In this document: in pieces, positions 52,144 to 59,835 of the stretch
Layout of the letters: the number at the start of each line of letters is the position of its first letter
Numbering within the stretch: the stretch's first letter is position 1
Source: Terriglobales bacterium
GTDB lineage: Bacteria; Acidobacteriota; Terriglobia; Bryobacterales; Bryobacteraceae
NCBI GenBank assembly: GCA_027485675.1
Contig: JAIXQP010000027.1
Span: forward strand, 1 to 64,000
Direction: 5' to 3'
DNA length: 64,000 nucleotides
The notes under the pieces: generated by a model
The model's database searches: none
Told to the model about the DNA's origin: nothing
Seen by the model: only the letters and a program-made list of their open reading frames with translations
Translations under genes and position numbers: made by a program

Positions 52144-53581
52144 GGTTCTGCTGCTGCTGGCCGCCGCGGTTGCCGGGTACGGGGAGACCTATGTTTCGCG
52201 GGTGGATGGATCGACGCAACCGTATCGCGTCCATCTCCCCGCGAACTATGACGCGGCGAAGCCCATGCGGCTCGACGTGATTCTGCACGGCCGCAACGCC
52301 AAGATCACGCCCGAGAGCTTTCTGGCCGCCAAGCCGCACGTGGTGACGGACCGGATTGAACTCGAAGTCTATGGCCGGGGCAACAACGCTTACCGGTGGG
52401 CCGGCGAAACCGACGTGATGGAGGCCATCGGGGCGGTGCGCGCCAAGTACAAAATCGACCCGGACCGGATTGTGCTGCGCGGCTTTTCGATGGGCGGCGC
52501 CGGCACGTGGCACCTGGGCCTGCATCATCCGTCGCTGTGGGCGGCGATTGAAGCGGGCGCCGGCTTTACGGAGACGATCGTCTATGCGAAACGAACCCAA
52601 TTGACGCCGGTGGAACGCGCGGGGCTGCGGATTTACGATGCCGTCGACTATGCGCCGAATATTCAACTGGTGCCGGCGGTTGGTTATGGCGGGGAGTTGG
52701 ATCCGCAGTTGAAGGCCTCGCAGAATATCAAAGAGGCCGTGGCGGATTTGACGGGTCTGCGCGCGCTCTGGCTGGTGGGGCCGAAGACGGAACACAAGTG
52801 GCATCCGGAGAGTAAGGCGGCGTCGGAAGCGTTTCTCGCGCAGCATCTGCCGCGGAAGGCGAACGACCCGTACCGCTTTGTGACCTTTACGCCGCGCTTC
52901 GGCGATGGCCGCATTGAGGCGCTCGAGACGATGTATCAGTCCGCGACAATTGAGCAGACCGGCTCCACCGTGACGACGAAGAATGTCGCCATGCTGCGGC
53001 TGCCGGCGGGCAGCTATACGATCGACGGGCAGAAGCAGACCGGCACGGTGTTCCACAAGGCGGATGGCCGCTGGAGGAAGGGCGAGCCGAAGGGCCTGAT
53101 CAAGCGGGCGGGCCTGCAGGGGCCGATCGACGATGCCTTTATGGACCGGTTCGTTTCGATTGGCGAACCCGACGCGACCTTCGCGGCCAACTGGAAGCGG
53201 CACATGAACGGCGAACTGCTCCGCGCCGAAGGCCCGGTGAACGACGCGCATCTGGTGCTGTGGGGAACCCCCGAAACGAACCCAACGCTGAAGAAGGTTT
53301 TGCCGAAGCTGCCCATCCAATGGGCGGCGGGAAAGCTGACGGTGAACGGGCAGACGTTCGACGCCGCCACGCACGCCCTCGCGATGATCTATCCGAACCC
53401 ACTGAACCCTGCGAAGTATGTCGTGCTCAACTCCGGCCACACCTTCGGCACGAAGGACTTTGAAGGGACGAATGCCCTGCTCTATCCCCGCTACGGCGAC
53501 TATGCCGTGATCGAAAAGGCCTCCGGCGCCGTGAAGCTGTCGGGCTACTTCGATAGCCGGTGGCGCTTTGCGAATCCATAG
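52130..53581 (+). CDS. secreted alpha/beta-hydrolase, paralogue of the 8283-10304 gene product
   Basis: A 483-residue protein from GTG 52130. A signal peptide ([16 protein letters not shown]) is followed by a hydrolase domain with [26 protein letters not shown], and the nucleophile elbow [18 protein letters not shown]. The C-terminal part shares [11 protein letters not shown] and [19 protein letters not shown] with the protein at 8283-10304. The latter has an additional N-terminal region of about 120 residues. The fold is of the esterase/peptidase type; the substrate is unknown. Position between KDG kinase and a GHMP kinase suggests action on a sugar ester or uronate polymer (inference). Confidence 0.83.
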   Translation: MCSARVLLLLAAAVAGYGETYVSRVDGSTQPYRVHLPANYDAAKPMRLDVILHGRNAKITPESFLAAKPHVVTDRIELEVYGRGNNAYRWAGETDVMEAIGAVRAKYKIDPDRIVLRGFSMGGAGTWHLGLHHPSLWAAIEAGAGFTETIVYAKRTQLTPVERAGLRIYDAVDYAPNIQLVPAVGYGGELDPQLKASQNIKEAVADLTGLRALWLVGPKTEHKWHPESKAASEAFLAQHLPRKANDPYRFVTFTPRFGDGRIEALETMYQSATIEQTGSTVTTKNVAMLRLPAGSYTIDGQKQTGTVFHKADGRWRKGEPKGLIKRAGLQGPIDDAFMDRFVSIGEPDATFAANWKRHMNGELLRAEGPVNDAHLVLWGTPETNPTLKKVLPKLPIQWAAGKLTVNGQTFDAATHALAMIYPNPLNPAKYVVLNSGHTFGTKDFEGTNALLYPRYGDYAVIEKASGAVKLSGYFDSRWRFANP

Positions 53582-54575
53582 CACGGCGCCCATTCGGGTT
53601 TGCGACAACGGCGGGTGGACGGACACCTGGTTCGCCCGCCACGGTCGCATCTTCAACATCGCGGTATACCCGTGCGCGGAGGTGCAGGTCGAAGTGCGGC
53701 CGCTCGATGGGCCGCGGATCACCATCCACGCCGAGAACTACGGCGAGCGGTATTCGCTCGATACGCCGCGCGGGCAGTATTCGAAGCATCCGCTGCTCGA
53801 AGCGGCCTTTGACGCGATGGCGATTCCGGACGACCTCGCCATTGAAGCTTCCATCTATTGCGACGCGCCCGCGGGCTGCTCCACGGGGACTTCGGCGGCC
53901 GTGAGCGTTGCCCTGATTGGCGCCCTCGACTGCCTGACTCCGGGGCGGCTGCCGGCGCAGGAGGTGGCCCTGATCGCCCAGCAGATTGAGACCCGGCTGC
54001 TCGGCCAGCAGTGCGGGATTCAGGACCAGTTGGCGAGCGCCTTGGGGGGCATCAACTTCATCGAGATGGACGCCTATCCGCATGCCACGGTCCATCCGGT
54101 GGTGCTGCCCGCGGAGACGGCTTGGGAGCTCGAAGCGAGGCTCTCGCTGATCTACGTGGGCGATTCGCACTGCTCGACAGCGGTGCACGAAAAGGTGATT
54201 GCGAGTCTCTCGCCGGAGGACCGGCGCCTGGCGCCGCTGCGCGAGACGGCCGCGGCGTCGCGGGATGCTTTGGTGGCGGCCGATTGGGAAGGCTTTGGCC
54301 GCGCGATGAAGGCCAATACGGAGGCGCAGCGCGGCTTGCACGCCGAGTTGGTGGGCCCGGCGCACCAGCGGATTATCGAGATGGCGAGCGAACACGGCGC
54401 GTTGGGTTGGAAGGTGAACGGAGCGGGCGGCAGCGGCGGATCGGTGACGCTGTTGCACGGCGCCGACCGGGCCGCGCAACGGAGCCTGCTTCGCACGATT
54501 GCGCAGGAGAACTCGAGGTTTCAATCGATCCCGATCCGCCTTGCGGCCACCGGTCTGCGCCGCTGGCAGAGTTAG
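53568..54575 (+). CDS. GHMP-family sugar kinase
   Basis: A 335-residue GHMP kinase. The N-terminal motif is APIRVCDNGGWTDTWFARHG (the substrate-binding loop), motif 2 is APAGCSTGTSAAVSVALIGAL (the phosphate loop), and motif 3 is VNGAGGSGGSVTLLHG. It resembles galactokinase, L-fucokinase and D-glycero-D-manno-heptose 7-phosphate kinase; the natural sugar is not clear. TTG 53568 is the only plausible start and overlaps the preceding gene by 14 bp, so the KDG kinase, hydrolase and this kinase are one coupled unit. It is convergent with the copper cluster (4-bp overlap). Confidence 0.82.
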   Translation: MRIHSTAPIRVCDNGGWTDTWFARHGRIFNIAVYPCAEVQVEVRPLDGPRITIHAENYGERYSLDTPRGQYSKHPLLEAAFDAMAIPDDLAIEASIYCDAPAGCSTGTSAAVSVALIGALDCLTPGRLPAQEVALIAQQIETRLLGQQCGIQDQLASALGGINFIEMDAYPHATVHPVVLPAETAWELEARLSLIYVGDSHCSTAVHEKVIASLSPEDRRLAPLRETAAASRDALVAADWEGFGRAMKANTEAQRGLHAELVGPAHQRIIEMASEHGALGWKVNGAGGSGGSVTLLHGADRAAQRSLLRTIAQENSRFQSIPIRLAATGLRRWQS

Positions 54576-54889
54576 GGCGCCTTAACCTCCCCTAACCAGT
54601 AGCCATACCCGGAGGCGGGCCGGAATACGGTGCCCCGGATGGTTTCGCCTTTGCGCAACTTCACCAGGTCCACCGGATCCTTCACCAGGAACTCCATCGT
54701 CATCGGCGGCATCCACACCTCGCCCTGGGCATCGGCCAAGGGGCCATGCTGGATCATGGCCACCTTGCGTTCGGCGTCGACACGCACCACTTTGCCTTCG
54801 AGCGGGTAGCGGCTCACCGGTTCCGATTCCAGGGGCCGCCGCCCCGCGCAGGCGCTCAACAGCAGCACGGCGGCCGCAAGCCACTTCAC
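54572..54889 (-). CDS. CusF-like copper-binding lipoprotein
   Basis: A 105-residue periplasmic lipoprotein. The lipobox LLSAC is at residues 10-14 after MKWLAAAVL. The domain is a CusF/Cu_bind fold: GKVVRVDAERKVAMIQHGPL, then the copper motif WMPPMTMEF (with the preceding His, the Trp and the two Met that bind Cu(I)), then VDLVKLRKGETIRGTV. It would hold periplasmic copper. It is the last gene of the minus-strand copper cluster, directly abutting the SOD stop. Its GEVW-MPPMTM is closely similar to the C-terminal domain of the peroxidase at 55561-57252. Confidence 0.85.
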   Translation of the reverse strand: MKWLAAAVLLLSACAGRRPLESEPVSRYPLEGKVVRVDAERKVAMIQHGPLADAQGEVWMPPMTMEFLVKDPVDLVKLRKGETIRGTVFRPASGYGYWLGEVKAP

Positions 54890-55564
54890 TTACACCAGCT
54901 CCTCGTGGCGTGTGGTGACGAAGTCCCAGTTGATCACCTGCAAGACGGCGGTGAGATAGTCGGCGCGGCGATTCTGATACTTCAAGTAGTAGGCGTGCTC
55001 CCAAACGTCGATGCCCAGCGCGGGCGTGGCGCCTTTCATCCAGGGGCTGTCCTGATTGGGGGAGGTCTCAATCTGCAAGGTGGTTTCGTCTTTGGCCGTC
55101 ACCCAAACCCAGCCGCTGCCGAACTGGCTAAGCCCGGCGGCCTTCAGCTTGTCTTCAAACGCGGTTTGCGAGCCGAAGCTCTTGGTGATGGCCGCGGCGA
55201 GCTTGCCCTTGGGGCCGCCCTTGGGCTTGCCCAGAATCTGCCAGAAGAGCGAATGGTTCATGTGGCCGCCGCCGTTGTTGCGCACGGCCATGCGGATGGG
55301 TTCGGGCACCATGTTCAAGTCGCCGACCAAGTGCTCGACGGGATGGGCGGCTACCTGCGGATAGCCGGCCAGGGCCTTGTTGAGATTGTCGACGTACGTC
55401 TGATGGTGCTTGGCGTAGTGGATCTCCATGGTGCGGGCGTCGATATGCGGTTCGAGTGCGTCGAAGGCATAGGGCAGTTTGGGCAGGGTCGCCGCGGCGG
55501 CCATCATCGGCCGGAGCGAGAGGGCGGCGCTGGCGCCGCTCAGGATCCAGGATCGTCTCGTCAT
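54890..55564 (-). CDS. Fe/Mn superoxide dismutase, exported
   Basis: A 224-residue SOD with an N-terminal twin-arginine signal (TRRSWILSGASAALSL). Metal ligands are His in MEIHYAKHHQTYVDNLN, His in MNHSLFWQIL, Asp in ALGIDVWEHAYYLKYQNRR and the following His. It dismutates superoxide to peroxide. The Fe/Mn form is normally cytosolic; the export signal and the position between copper genes suggest a periplasmic role. The ATG overlaps the TGA of the MbnH-like gene by 4 bp, so it is cotranscribed. It could be Mn, Fe or cambialistic. Confidence 0.9.
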   Translation of the reverse strand: MTRRSWILSGASAALSLRPMMAAAATLPKLPYAFDALEPHIDARTMEIHYAKHHQTYVDNLNKALAGYPQVAAHPVEHLVGDLNMVPEPIRMAVRNNGGGHMNHSLFWQILGKPKGGPKGKLAAAITKSFGSQTAFEDKLKAAGLSQFGSGWVWVTAKDETTLQIETSPNQDSPWMKGATPALGIDVWEHAYYLKYQNRRADYLTAVLQVINWDFVTTRHEELV

Positions 55565-57252
55565 TTTTTCACTACTCCTTTTCTGATTGGTTCCAAAAAA
55601 TAATCCGCGCCGCGCTTGCGCACGCCGGCGGTGAACTTCGTCCCTGGCTTTAGAGATGCCAGGAACTGCTTATCTGCTACCAGGAACTCCATGGCGTTGG
55701 GCGGCGGCATAGCTTCCATGAACCCGGGCACCGATTCGTGATAGACGGCCACGGCGCCATCTTCGGGAAACACCCGCACCACTTCGCCGCGGAGAACGTA
55801 CTTCGGCGGTGGAATCGCCGTGACCACGGGCGGAGCCCAGGGGTTGGCCAGTTGCGGGTTGGTCAGCAGCTTGCGGTCCGTGAGGCTGAGCAGGAACTGC
55901 ACGAGGTCTTCGCGCTCCGCGGCCGTCAGATCGATCTGCTTGACGAACTCGCTGCGGTTGGGATGGCTGGCGCGGCCGCCCTTGGCGTAGTGGTCGATCG
56001 CCTCGGCGAGAGTCTTTACGCTGCCATCGTGCATGTAAGGCGCTGTCAAGGCGATGTTGCGCAGGGTGGGGGCCTTGAACTTGCCTTTGTCGGATTCCTC
56101 CTGCGTGAACTCGTAGAGCCCGACGTTGGGTTCTTTGTAGTCGGCATAGAGGCTCGTATTGTGGAACTCCACCTCGGTCATCCCCTTGCCGAGGTAGTCC
56201 ACCGTGCCGGTGAAGTTGAAGCCGCCGTGGCAGTGGAAGCACTCGAGGCGCTCACTGAAGAACAGCGCTTCGCCCCGCTTGGCGGCGGCGGAGATGGCGT
56301 TGGGGTCGTCGCCGCGCTGGTACTCGTCGTAGGGCGAATCGCCGGAGAGGATGGTCCGTTGAAAGCTGGCGATGGCTTTGGTGACGTGGGCGATCGTGAA
56401 GGGTTTGGCTTCGGCGGGAAAGGCCGCGGCGAAGAGCTTGCGATACAGCGGCTGCGCCTGCAGCCGTTGCAGCAGCAGGTCCTCTTTACCGGCCATGCCC
56501 ATCTCCACCGGGTGATCGCCGAACAGCGGCACCAGGGCTTGCTGCTCGAGCTGGCGCATGTTGGGATTGGCCCAGGTGAGGACCGGGGCGTAGGCGACGT
56601 TGACGAGGCTCATCGGGCCGCGCGGATGGAGTTCGCCCGTTGAGCCGAGGCCGCGGCCGCGGGGGTCCGCGAAGGCTTTGTCCTGCCGGTGGCAGGTGGC
56701 GCACGACTGGGTCTGGTTCAGCGAGAGTCGCTTGTCGTAGAACAGGTGGCGGCCCAGCGCTACCTTCTCCGCCGTCATCGGGTTGTCCGCGGGTACGTTC
56801 GGAAAGGGGAAGCCTGGAGGCAGTTGCCACTCGTAGGGCCCCAACTGCGCCTTTTCCTTAGCCCGCTGGCGGGCGCGGAGTTCGCGGACCACCATGACCA
56901 TCTGCCAGCGATCCGCCTCGTTCAATTGGGCGGCGAAAGCGGGCATGCGGGTTTCGATGCCGTGGGCGACCACCCAGTAGATCTCGCCATCCTTCATTGA
57001 CTCCATCAAGTAGTTGGTGAGGTCCGTGGGGCGTGTCGCCATGGCGCCAGCGGCCTTTGTGCGCGAGCGGCCATCGGGGCCGTGGCAGTTTCCGCACAGT
57101 GCTATATAGCGGTTAAAGTCCGCTTCCGTGGCCGGGCGGACGGCCGGATTGCGCAGCCGCCGCGCTTCGGGAGGTGCATTCAAACGGCCATGGGCATCGT
57201 GGCCCCAGAGGGACCACGATGTCAGCAGGCCGGCTAGACAGAGCCAGCGCAT
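55561..57252 (-). CDS. MbnH-like di-heme peroxidase, tri-heme, with N-terminal cytochrome c and C-terminal CusF-like domain
   Basis: A 563-residue periplasmic enzyme. The signal peptide is MRWLCLAGLLTSWSLWG. A cytochrome c domain has CGNCH at 53-57. The MauG/CcpA-type di-heme peroxidase body follows with CATCH (184-188) and CFHCH (338-342), and APTLRNIALTAPYMHDGSVKTL, a typical peroxidase segment. Residues 485-560 form a CusF-like copper domain (GEVVRVFPEDGA, then AMPPPNAMEFLV). The MbnH partner oxidises a Trp in MbnP to kynurenine so that MbnP can bind copper; the adjacent upstream gene is MbnP-like. ATG 57252 begins the signal; the frame opens at 57651. It lies 2 nt after the MbnP stop. Confidence 0.85.
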   Translation of the reverse strand: MRWLCLAGLLTSWSLWGHDAHGRLNAPPEARRLRNPAVRPATEADFNRYIALCGNCHGPDGRSRTKAAGAMATRPTDLTNYLMESMKDGEIYWVVAHGIETRMPAFAAQLNEADRWQMVMVVRELRARQRAKEKAQLGPYEWQLPPGFPFPNVPADNPMTAEKVALGRHLFYDKRLSLNQTQSCATCHRQDKAFADPRGRGLGSTGELHPRGPMSLVNVAYAPVLTWANPNMRQLEQQALVPLFGDHPVEMGMAGKEDLLLQRLQAQPLYRKLFAAAFPAEAKPFTIAHVTKAIASFQRTILSGDSPYDEYQRGDDPNAISAAAKRGEALFFSERLECFHCHGGFNFTGTVDYLGKGMTEVEFHNTSLYADYKEPNVGLYEFTQEESDKGKFKAPTLRNIALTAPYMHDGSVKTLAEAIDHYAKGGRASHPNRSEFVKQIDLTAAEREDLVQFLLSLTDRKLLTNPQLANPWAPPVVTAIPPPKYVLRGEVVRVFPEDGAVAVYHESVPGFMEAMPPPNAMEFLVADKQFLASLKPGTKFTAGVRKRGADYFLEPIRKGVVKK

Positions 57253-57254
57253 GG

Positions 57255-58109
57255 TTATCTCCGGGCCGAACTCGCCGGCGTGGCTCCGGCTTGCCGCCGG
57301 AACAGTTTCTGCTGGCCGGCCGGGGCGTCGCCGAGGGGCAGGCCGAGGTTGGCGAACAGCGGGCGGCAGGCTTCGGTCTGCGGGCCCGACATGCAGCCGG
57401 ACATCATCTTCCCGGCGAGGTCGACGTTCGAATCGGCGAGAAGGGCGGCGAGGTCGGCGACGACCGTGTCCTGCGCCGGGTCGAAGGCGGGCAGGTAGAC
57501 CTCGGCCCGGTTGGGCGCACTGCACGACGTGGGGATGGTGGTCTTCGTCTCGTTGGGCGTGCAGCCGGTGCTGCCGAGGTGGATGGCGTAGCCGCGCGGG
57601 GCGCCGGTGCTCGAAAAGTCGAGCCGGGCGAACTTGCGGCCCGCGTTCCACACCCAGGCCAAGGCCGTGAGGTTCAGCGGCGACGGCATCTTGGTGAGGT
57701 CGGTGTGGTTCTTGGCAAACGGCACGCCGAGGGTGAAGCGGAGGCCGCGGTAGTCCCCGCGGGGGGCGGTGCCTTTCAACAGGTCGTTGCGGTCTGGCGT
57801 GCCGTTGCCGCAGGAGCCGGTGGCGTCTTCAAAGTCGAGCAGGCCGACATCGTCGAGCTGCCATTTTTCGTCCTGATCGAGTTGGACGGGCACTTCGTGG
57901 CCGGCGGCGTCGACGAGCCGCAGGTTGTGAACGTAGAAGCGGAAGTCGCGCGGGGTGATGGTCGACTTGGTCGTTCCAATTCCCGCGTACGATTTCCCGC
58001 AGACAAGGTCTTCGGCGCCCACGACCGCACGGAAGCGGATGGTCACCGGTTCGGCAGCTTGCGCCCAGGCGGCGGCTGCGCAGACGAACCCCCAGAAGAG
58101 GTGTTTCAT
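57255..58109 (-). CDS. MbnP-like copper-binding protein (metallo-mystery pair partner, TIGR04052-type)
   Basis: A 284-residue secreted protein. A signal (residues 1-19) is followed by a region with FRAVVGAEDLVCG, LRFYVHNLRLVD-like FRFYVHNLRLVDAAG, and FTLGVPFAKNHTDLTKMPSPLN. The motif WVWNAGRKFARLDF at 152-165 holds Trp152 and Trp154, one of which is a candidate for conversion to kynurenine. Cysteines are at 37, 100, 183, 196, 239 and 248, matching the four-Cys motif plus the terminal pair. In MbnP, copper binding requires modification by MbnH, which is here the next gene. A Shine-Dalgarno sequence (GGAGAAG) precedes the ATG. Copper binding is predicted, not shown. Confidence 0.85.
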   Translation of the reverse strand: MKHLFWGFVCAAAAWAQAAEPVTIRFRAVVGAEDLVCGKSYAGIGTTKSTITPRDFRFYVHNLRLVDAAGHEVPVQLDQDEKWQLDDVGLLDFEDATGSCGNGTPDRNDLLKGTAPRGDYRGLRFTLGVPFAKNHTDLTKMPSPLNLTALAWVWNAGRKFARLDFSSTGAPRGYAIHLGSTGCTPNETKTTIPTSCSAPNRAEVYLPAFDPAQDTVVADLAALLADSNVDLAGKMMSGCMSGPQTEACRPLFANLGLPLGDAPAGQQKLFRRQAGATPASSARR

Positions 58110-58210
58110 TAATCTTCTCCAGTTGGAAAGGTCACCCGCCGCGCCGCTTCTGTGGCGGCTTTCGTCAACGGGTTATCGCGATTCGGTTGTTCCCTGGAAG
58201 ATGGTGCGGA

Positions 58211-59359
58211 CTACAACGTTTGCTTAGCTACAGTGATGACGCGGACCTTGCCGTCGCGCCAGGCGACCCAGACCTGGTCACCCGAGACGGCGACTTTCGG
58301 AAAGCCCGCGGAACGGGCCGCGGCGACGGCGGCCACCACGCGGCTTTTGCCGAGGCGGCCATCGTGACCGATGCGGCGGATGCGAACCTCCGCCTTCCCT
58401 TCCCCGGTCCTTTCGAGCCACACGGCCACGTCGTTGTTGGCATCGAGGACAGTTAACGCCGGCCGCCCGAGCGGATTGCCGTCGTCGAGGCGAAGTGGCT
58501 TTTGGAACGTCGCCCCGCCATCGGCCGAGACCGCGGCCTGCACCCGCGCGACGTCGTTGGCCCGGGTGAGCCAAGCCACGCCGACGTGGCGGCCGCTGGT
58601 GGCGAGCGACGGCCCATCGGTGGGGCAGCCGTTGATCTTCCAGCCATCGGCGTGTACGGCCTGCGGCGGGGTCCACGCGCCGTCCCGCCAGCGGACTACG
58701 GCAATGTCGCGGATTTCGCCGGGTTGATGGTCGCGGTAAGCGGCCAGCAGACCGTTCTCGGTGGCGACCACCGCCGTCTGGCAGCAGGAGCAGACGTCGG
58801 CGTCGACTTCGCGATCGCCGCCCGGTTGGCCGGACTGATCGAACCGGACGTAGCGTAGCGTCTTGCGATGACCCTCGCCGCCCCCGCCGCTGGCCGGTGG
58901 CGCCAGATAGACGGCGCCGCTGCCGTCGGGCACGAAGCTGAGGAATCCGGCATAGTCCTCTTTTTCGTCCAGGCTCATGCCGTAGATCTCGCTCCACTTC
59001 CCGGTGGCCGCCTCGCGCCGGGCGACGCGAATGCCGTAGCCGTACTTCTTGGCATCGTCCGGGCGGGCCAGCCAATGCGCCAGCATCGTGCCGTCCGGCC
59101 GGATGGCGATGGCGGGAAAATCGGCCCAATTGACGAACCAGCGCTGGCCGCGGGCGACCTCTTCGGCGGGCGTCCAGGACGAGCCGGTCCACTTCGACCA
59201 GCGCAGCGCGTGGCCGGCGGGCGGCACCGGGTCGATCCAGGAGAGATAGACCTCGCCCTTGGCGCCGGCGGCCAGATATGGCATACCGCTCTCCGGACCC
59301 ACCGGGGGCTGGGCCAACATGGCTAACGCTGTCAGTACTCCGAAAGCGGCCACCCTCAT
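58211..59359 (-). CDS. secreted beta-propeller (sialidase/BNR-like) with CSCC motif
   Basis: A 382-residue protein. The signal peptide is MRVAAFGVLTALAMLAQ. Asp-box-like blades (SADGGATFQKPLRL) and WSKWTGSSWTPAEEV suggest a six-bladed sialidase-like propeller, but the catalytic Arg triad, Glu and Tyr of real sialidases are not evident. A CSCCQTAVV motif around residue 215 contains three close cysteines (in VDADVCSCCQTA), a possible metal or disulfide site. The ATG overlaps the stop of the upstream CcmH-like gene by 4 bp. It belongs to the copper-themed cluster by position only. Confidence 0.75.
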   Translation of the reverse strand: MRVAAFGVLTALAMLAQPPVGPESGMPYLAAGAKGEVYLSWIDPVPPAGHALRWSKWTGSSWTPAEEVARGQRWFVNWADFPAIAIRPDGTMLAHWLARPDDAKKYGYGIRVARREAATGKWSEIYGMSLDEKEDYAGFLSFVPDGSGAVYLAPPASGGGGEGHRKTLRYVRFDQSGQPGGDREVDADVCSCCQTAVVATENGLLAAYRDHQPGEIRDIAVVRWRDGAWTPPQAVHADGWKINGCPTDGPSLATSGRHVGVAWLTRANDVARVQAAVSADGGATFQKPLRLDDGNPLGRPALTVLDANNDVAVWLERTGEGKAEVRIRRIGHDGRLGKSRVVAAVAAARSAGFPKVAVSGDQVWVAWRDGKVRVITVAKQTL

Positions 59360-59781
59360 CGATGGCTCCATTCGGTTTCCGGCAGCTCCGGCAGGTTCGT
59401 TGGCTCCGCTTCCGGGGCCTTCTGCTTCATCTTCCGCAGAGCGAGGGCCAAAGCCGCGAACCCGACGGCGGTGGCAGCGACGGGCGTCCACCAGAGCCAC
59501 TGGCCTTTGGCGCCTGCGGGCAGCGCCAAGATGCGCACGGTGTATTCGCCGATGAGGCTGGCGCGAATCTCGTCGTCCGTCTTGCCCGCTTTCACCGCCG
59601 CGGCGATGGAGGCGCGGAGCTCATCGGCCTTGGGCGAATGATGCACCATCAGGTTCTCTCGCCAGCAACAGGGCGCGATGTAGGTGGAATACAGCTTTTC
59701 GAGGCGCGGGTCGTTGTGGGCCAGATTGGCCGCAGCGGGCAGCGCCGTGCCCAGCAATAGATAGAGATCTCGTCTCCGCAT
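59356..59781 (-). CDS. CcmH-like cytochrome c maturation protein, variant active site
   Basis: A 141-residue protein with a short Tat/Sec-like N-terminus (MRRRDLYLLLGTALPAAA) and a CcmH-like region (about 27-90): YSTYIAPCCWRENL with adjacent Cys38-Cys39 in place of the usual CxxC, then ADELRASIAAAVKAGKTDDEI, then LIGEYTVRILALP. A transmembrane anchor follows (WLWWTPVAATAVGFAALALAL). CcmH reduces apocytochrome thiols during heme attachment. A Shine-Dalgarno GGAGGAG precedes ATG 59781. It may serve the tri-heme peroxidase of this cluster (inference); no other Ccm gene is in the window. Confidence 0.75.
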   Translation of the reverse strand: MRRRDLYLLLGTALPAAANLAHNDPRLEKLYSTYIAPCCWRENLMVHHSPKADELRASIAAAVKAGKTDDEIRASLIGEYTVRILALPAGAKGQWLWWTPVAATAVGFAALALALRKMKQKAPEAEPTNLPELPETEWSHR

Positions 59782-59835
59782 AACTCCTCCAGGTAGCACG
59801 TTCTTGGCGTGCCGTAGCACGCCGGTGGCGGACCG

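Noticed and set aside
58211-59359. True sialidase
   Set aside because: The Arg triad and the Tyr/Glu catalytic pair are not evident; only Asp-box-like blades are seen.
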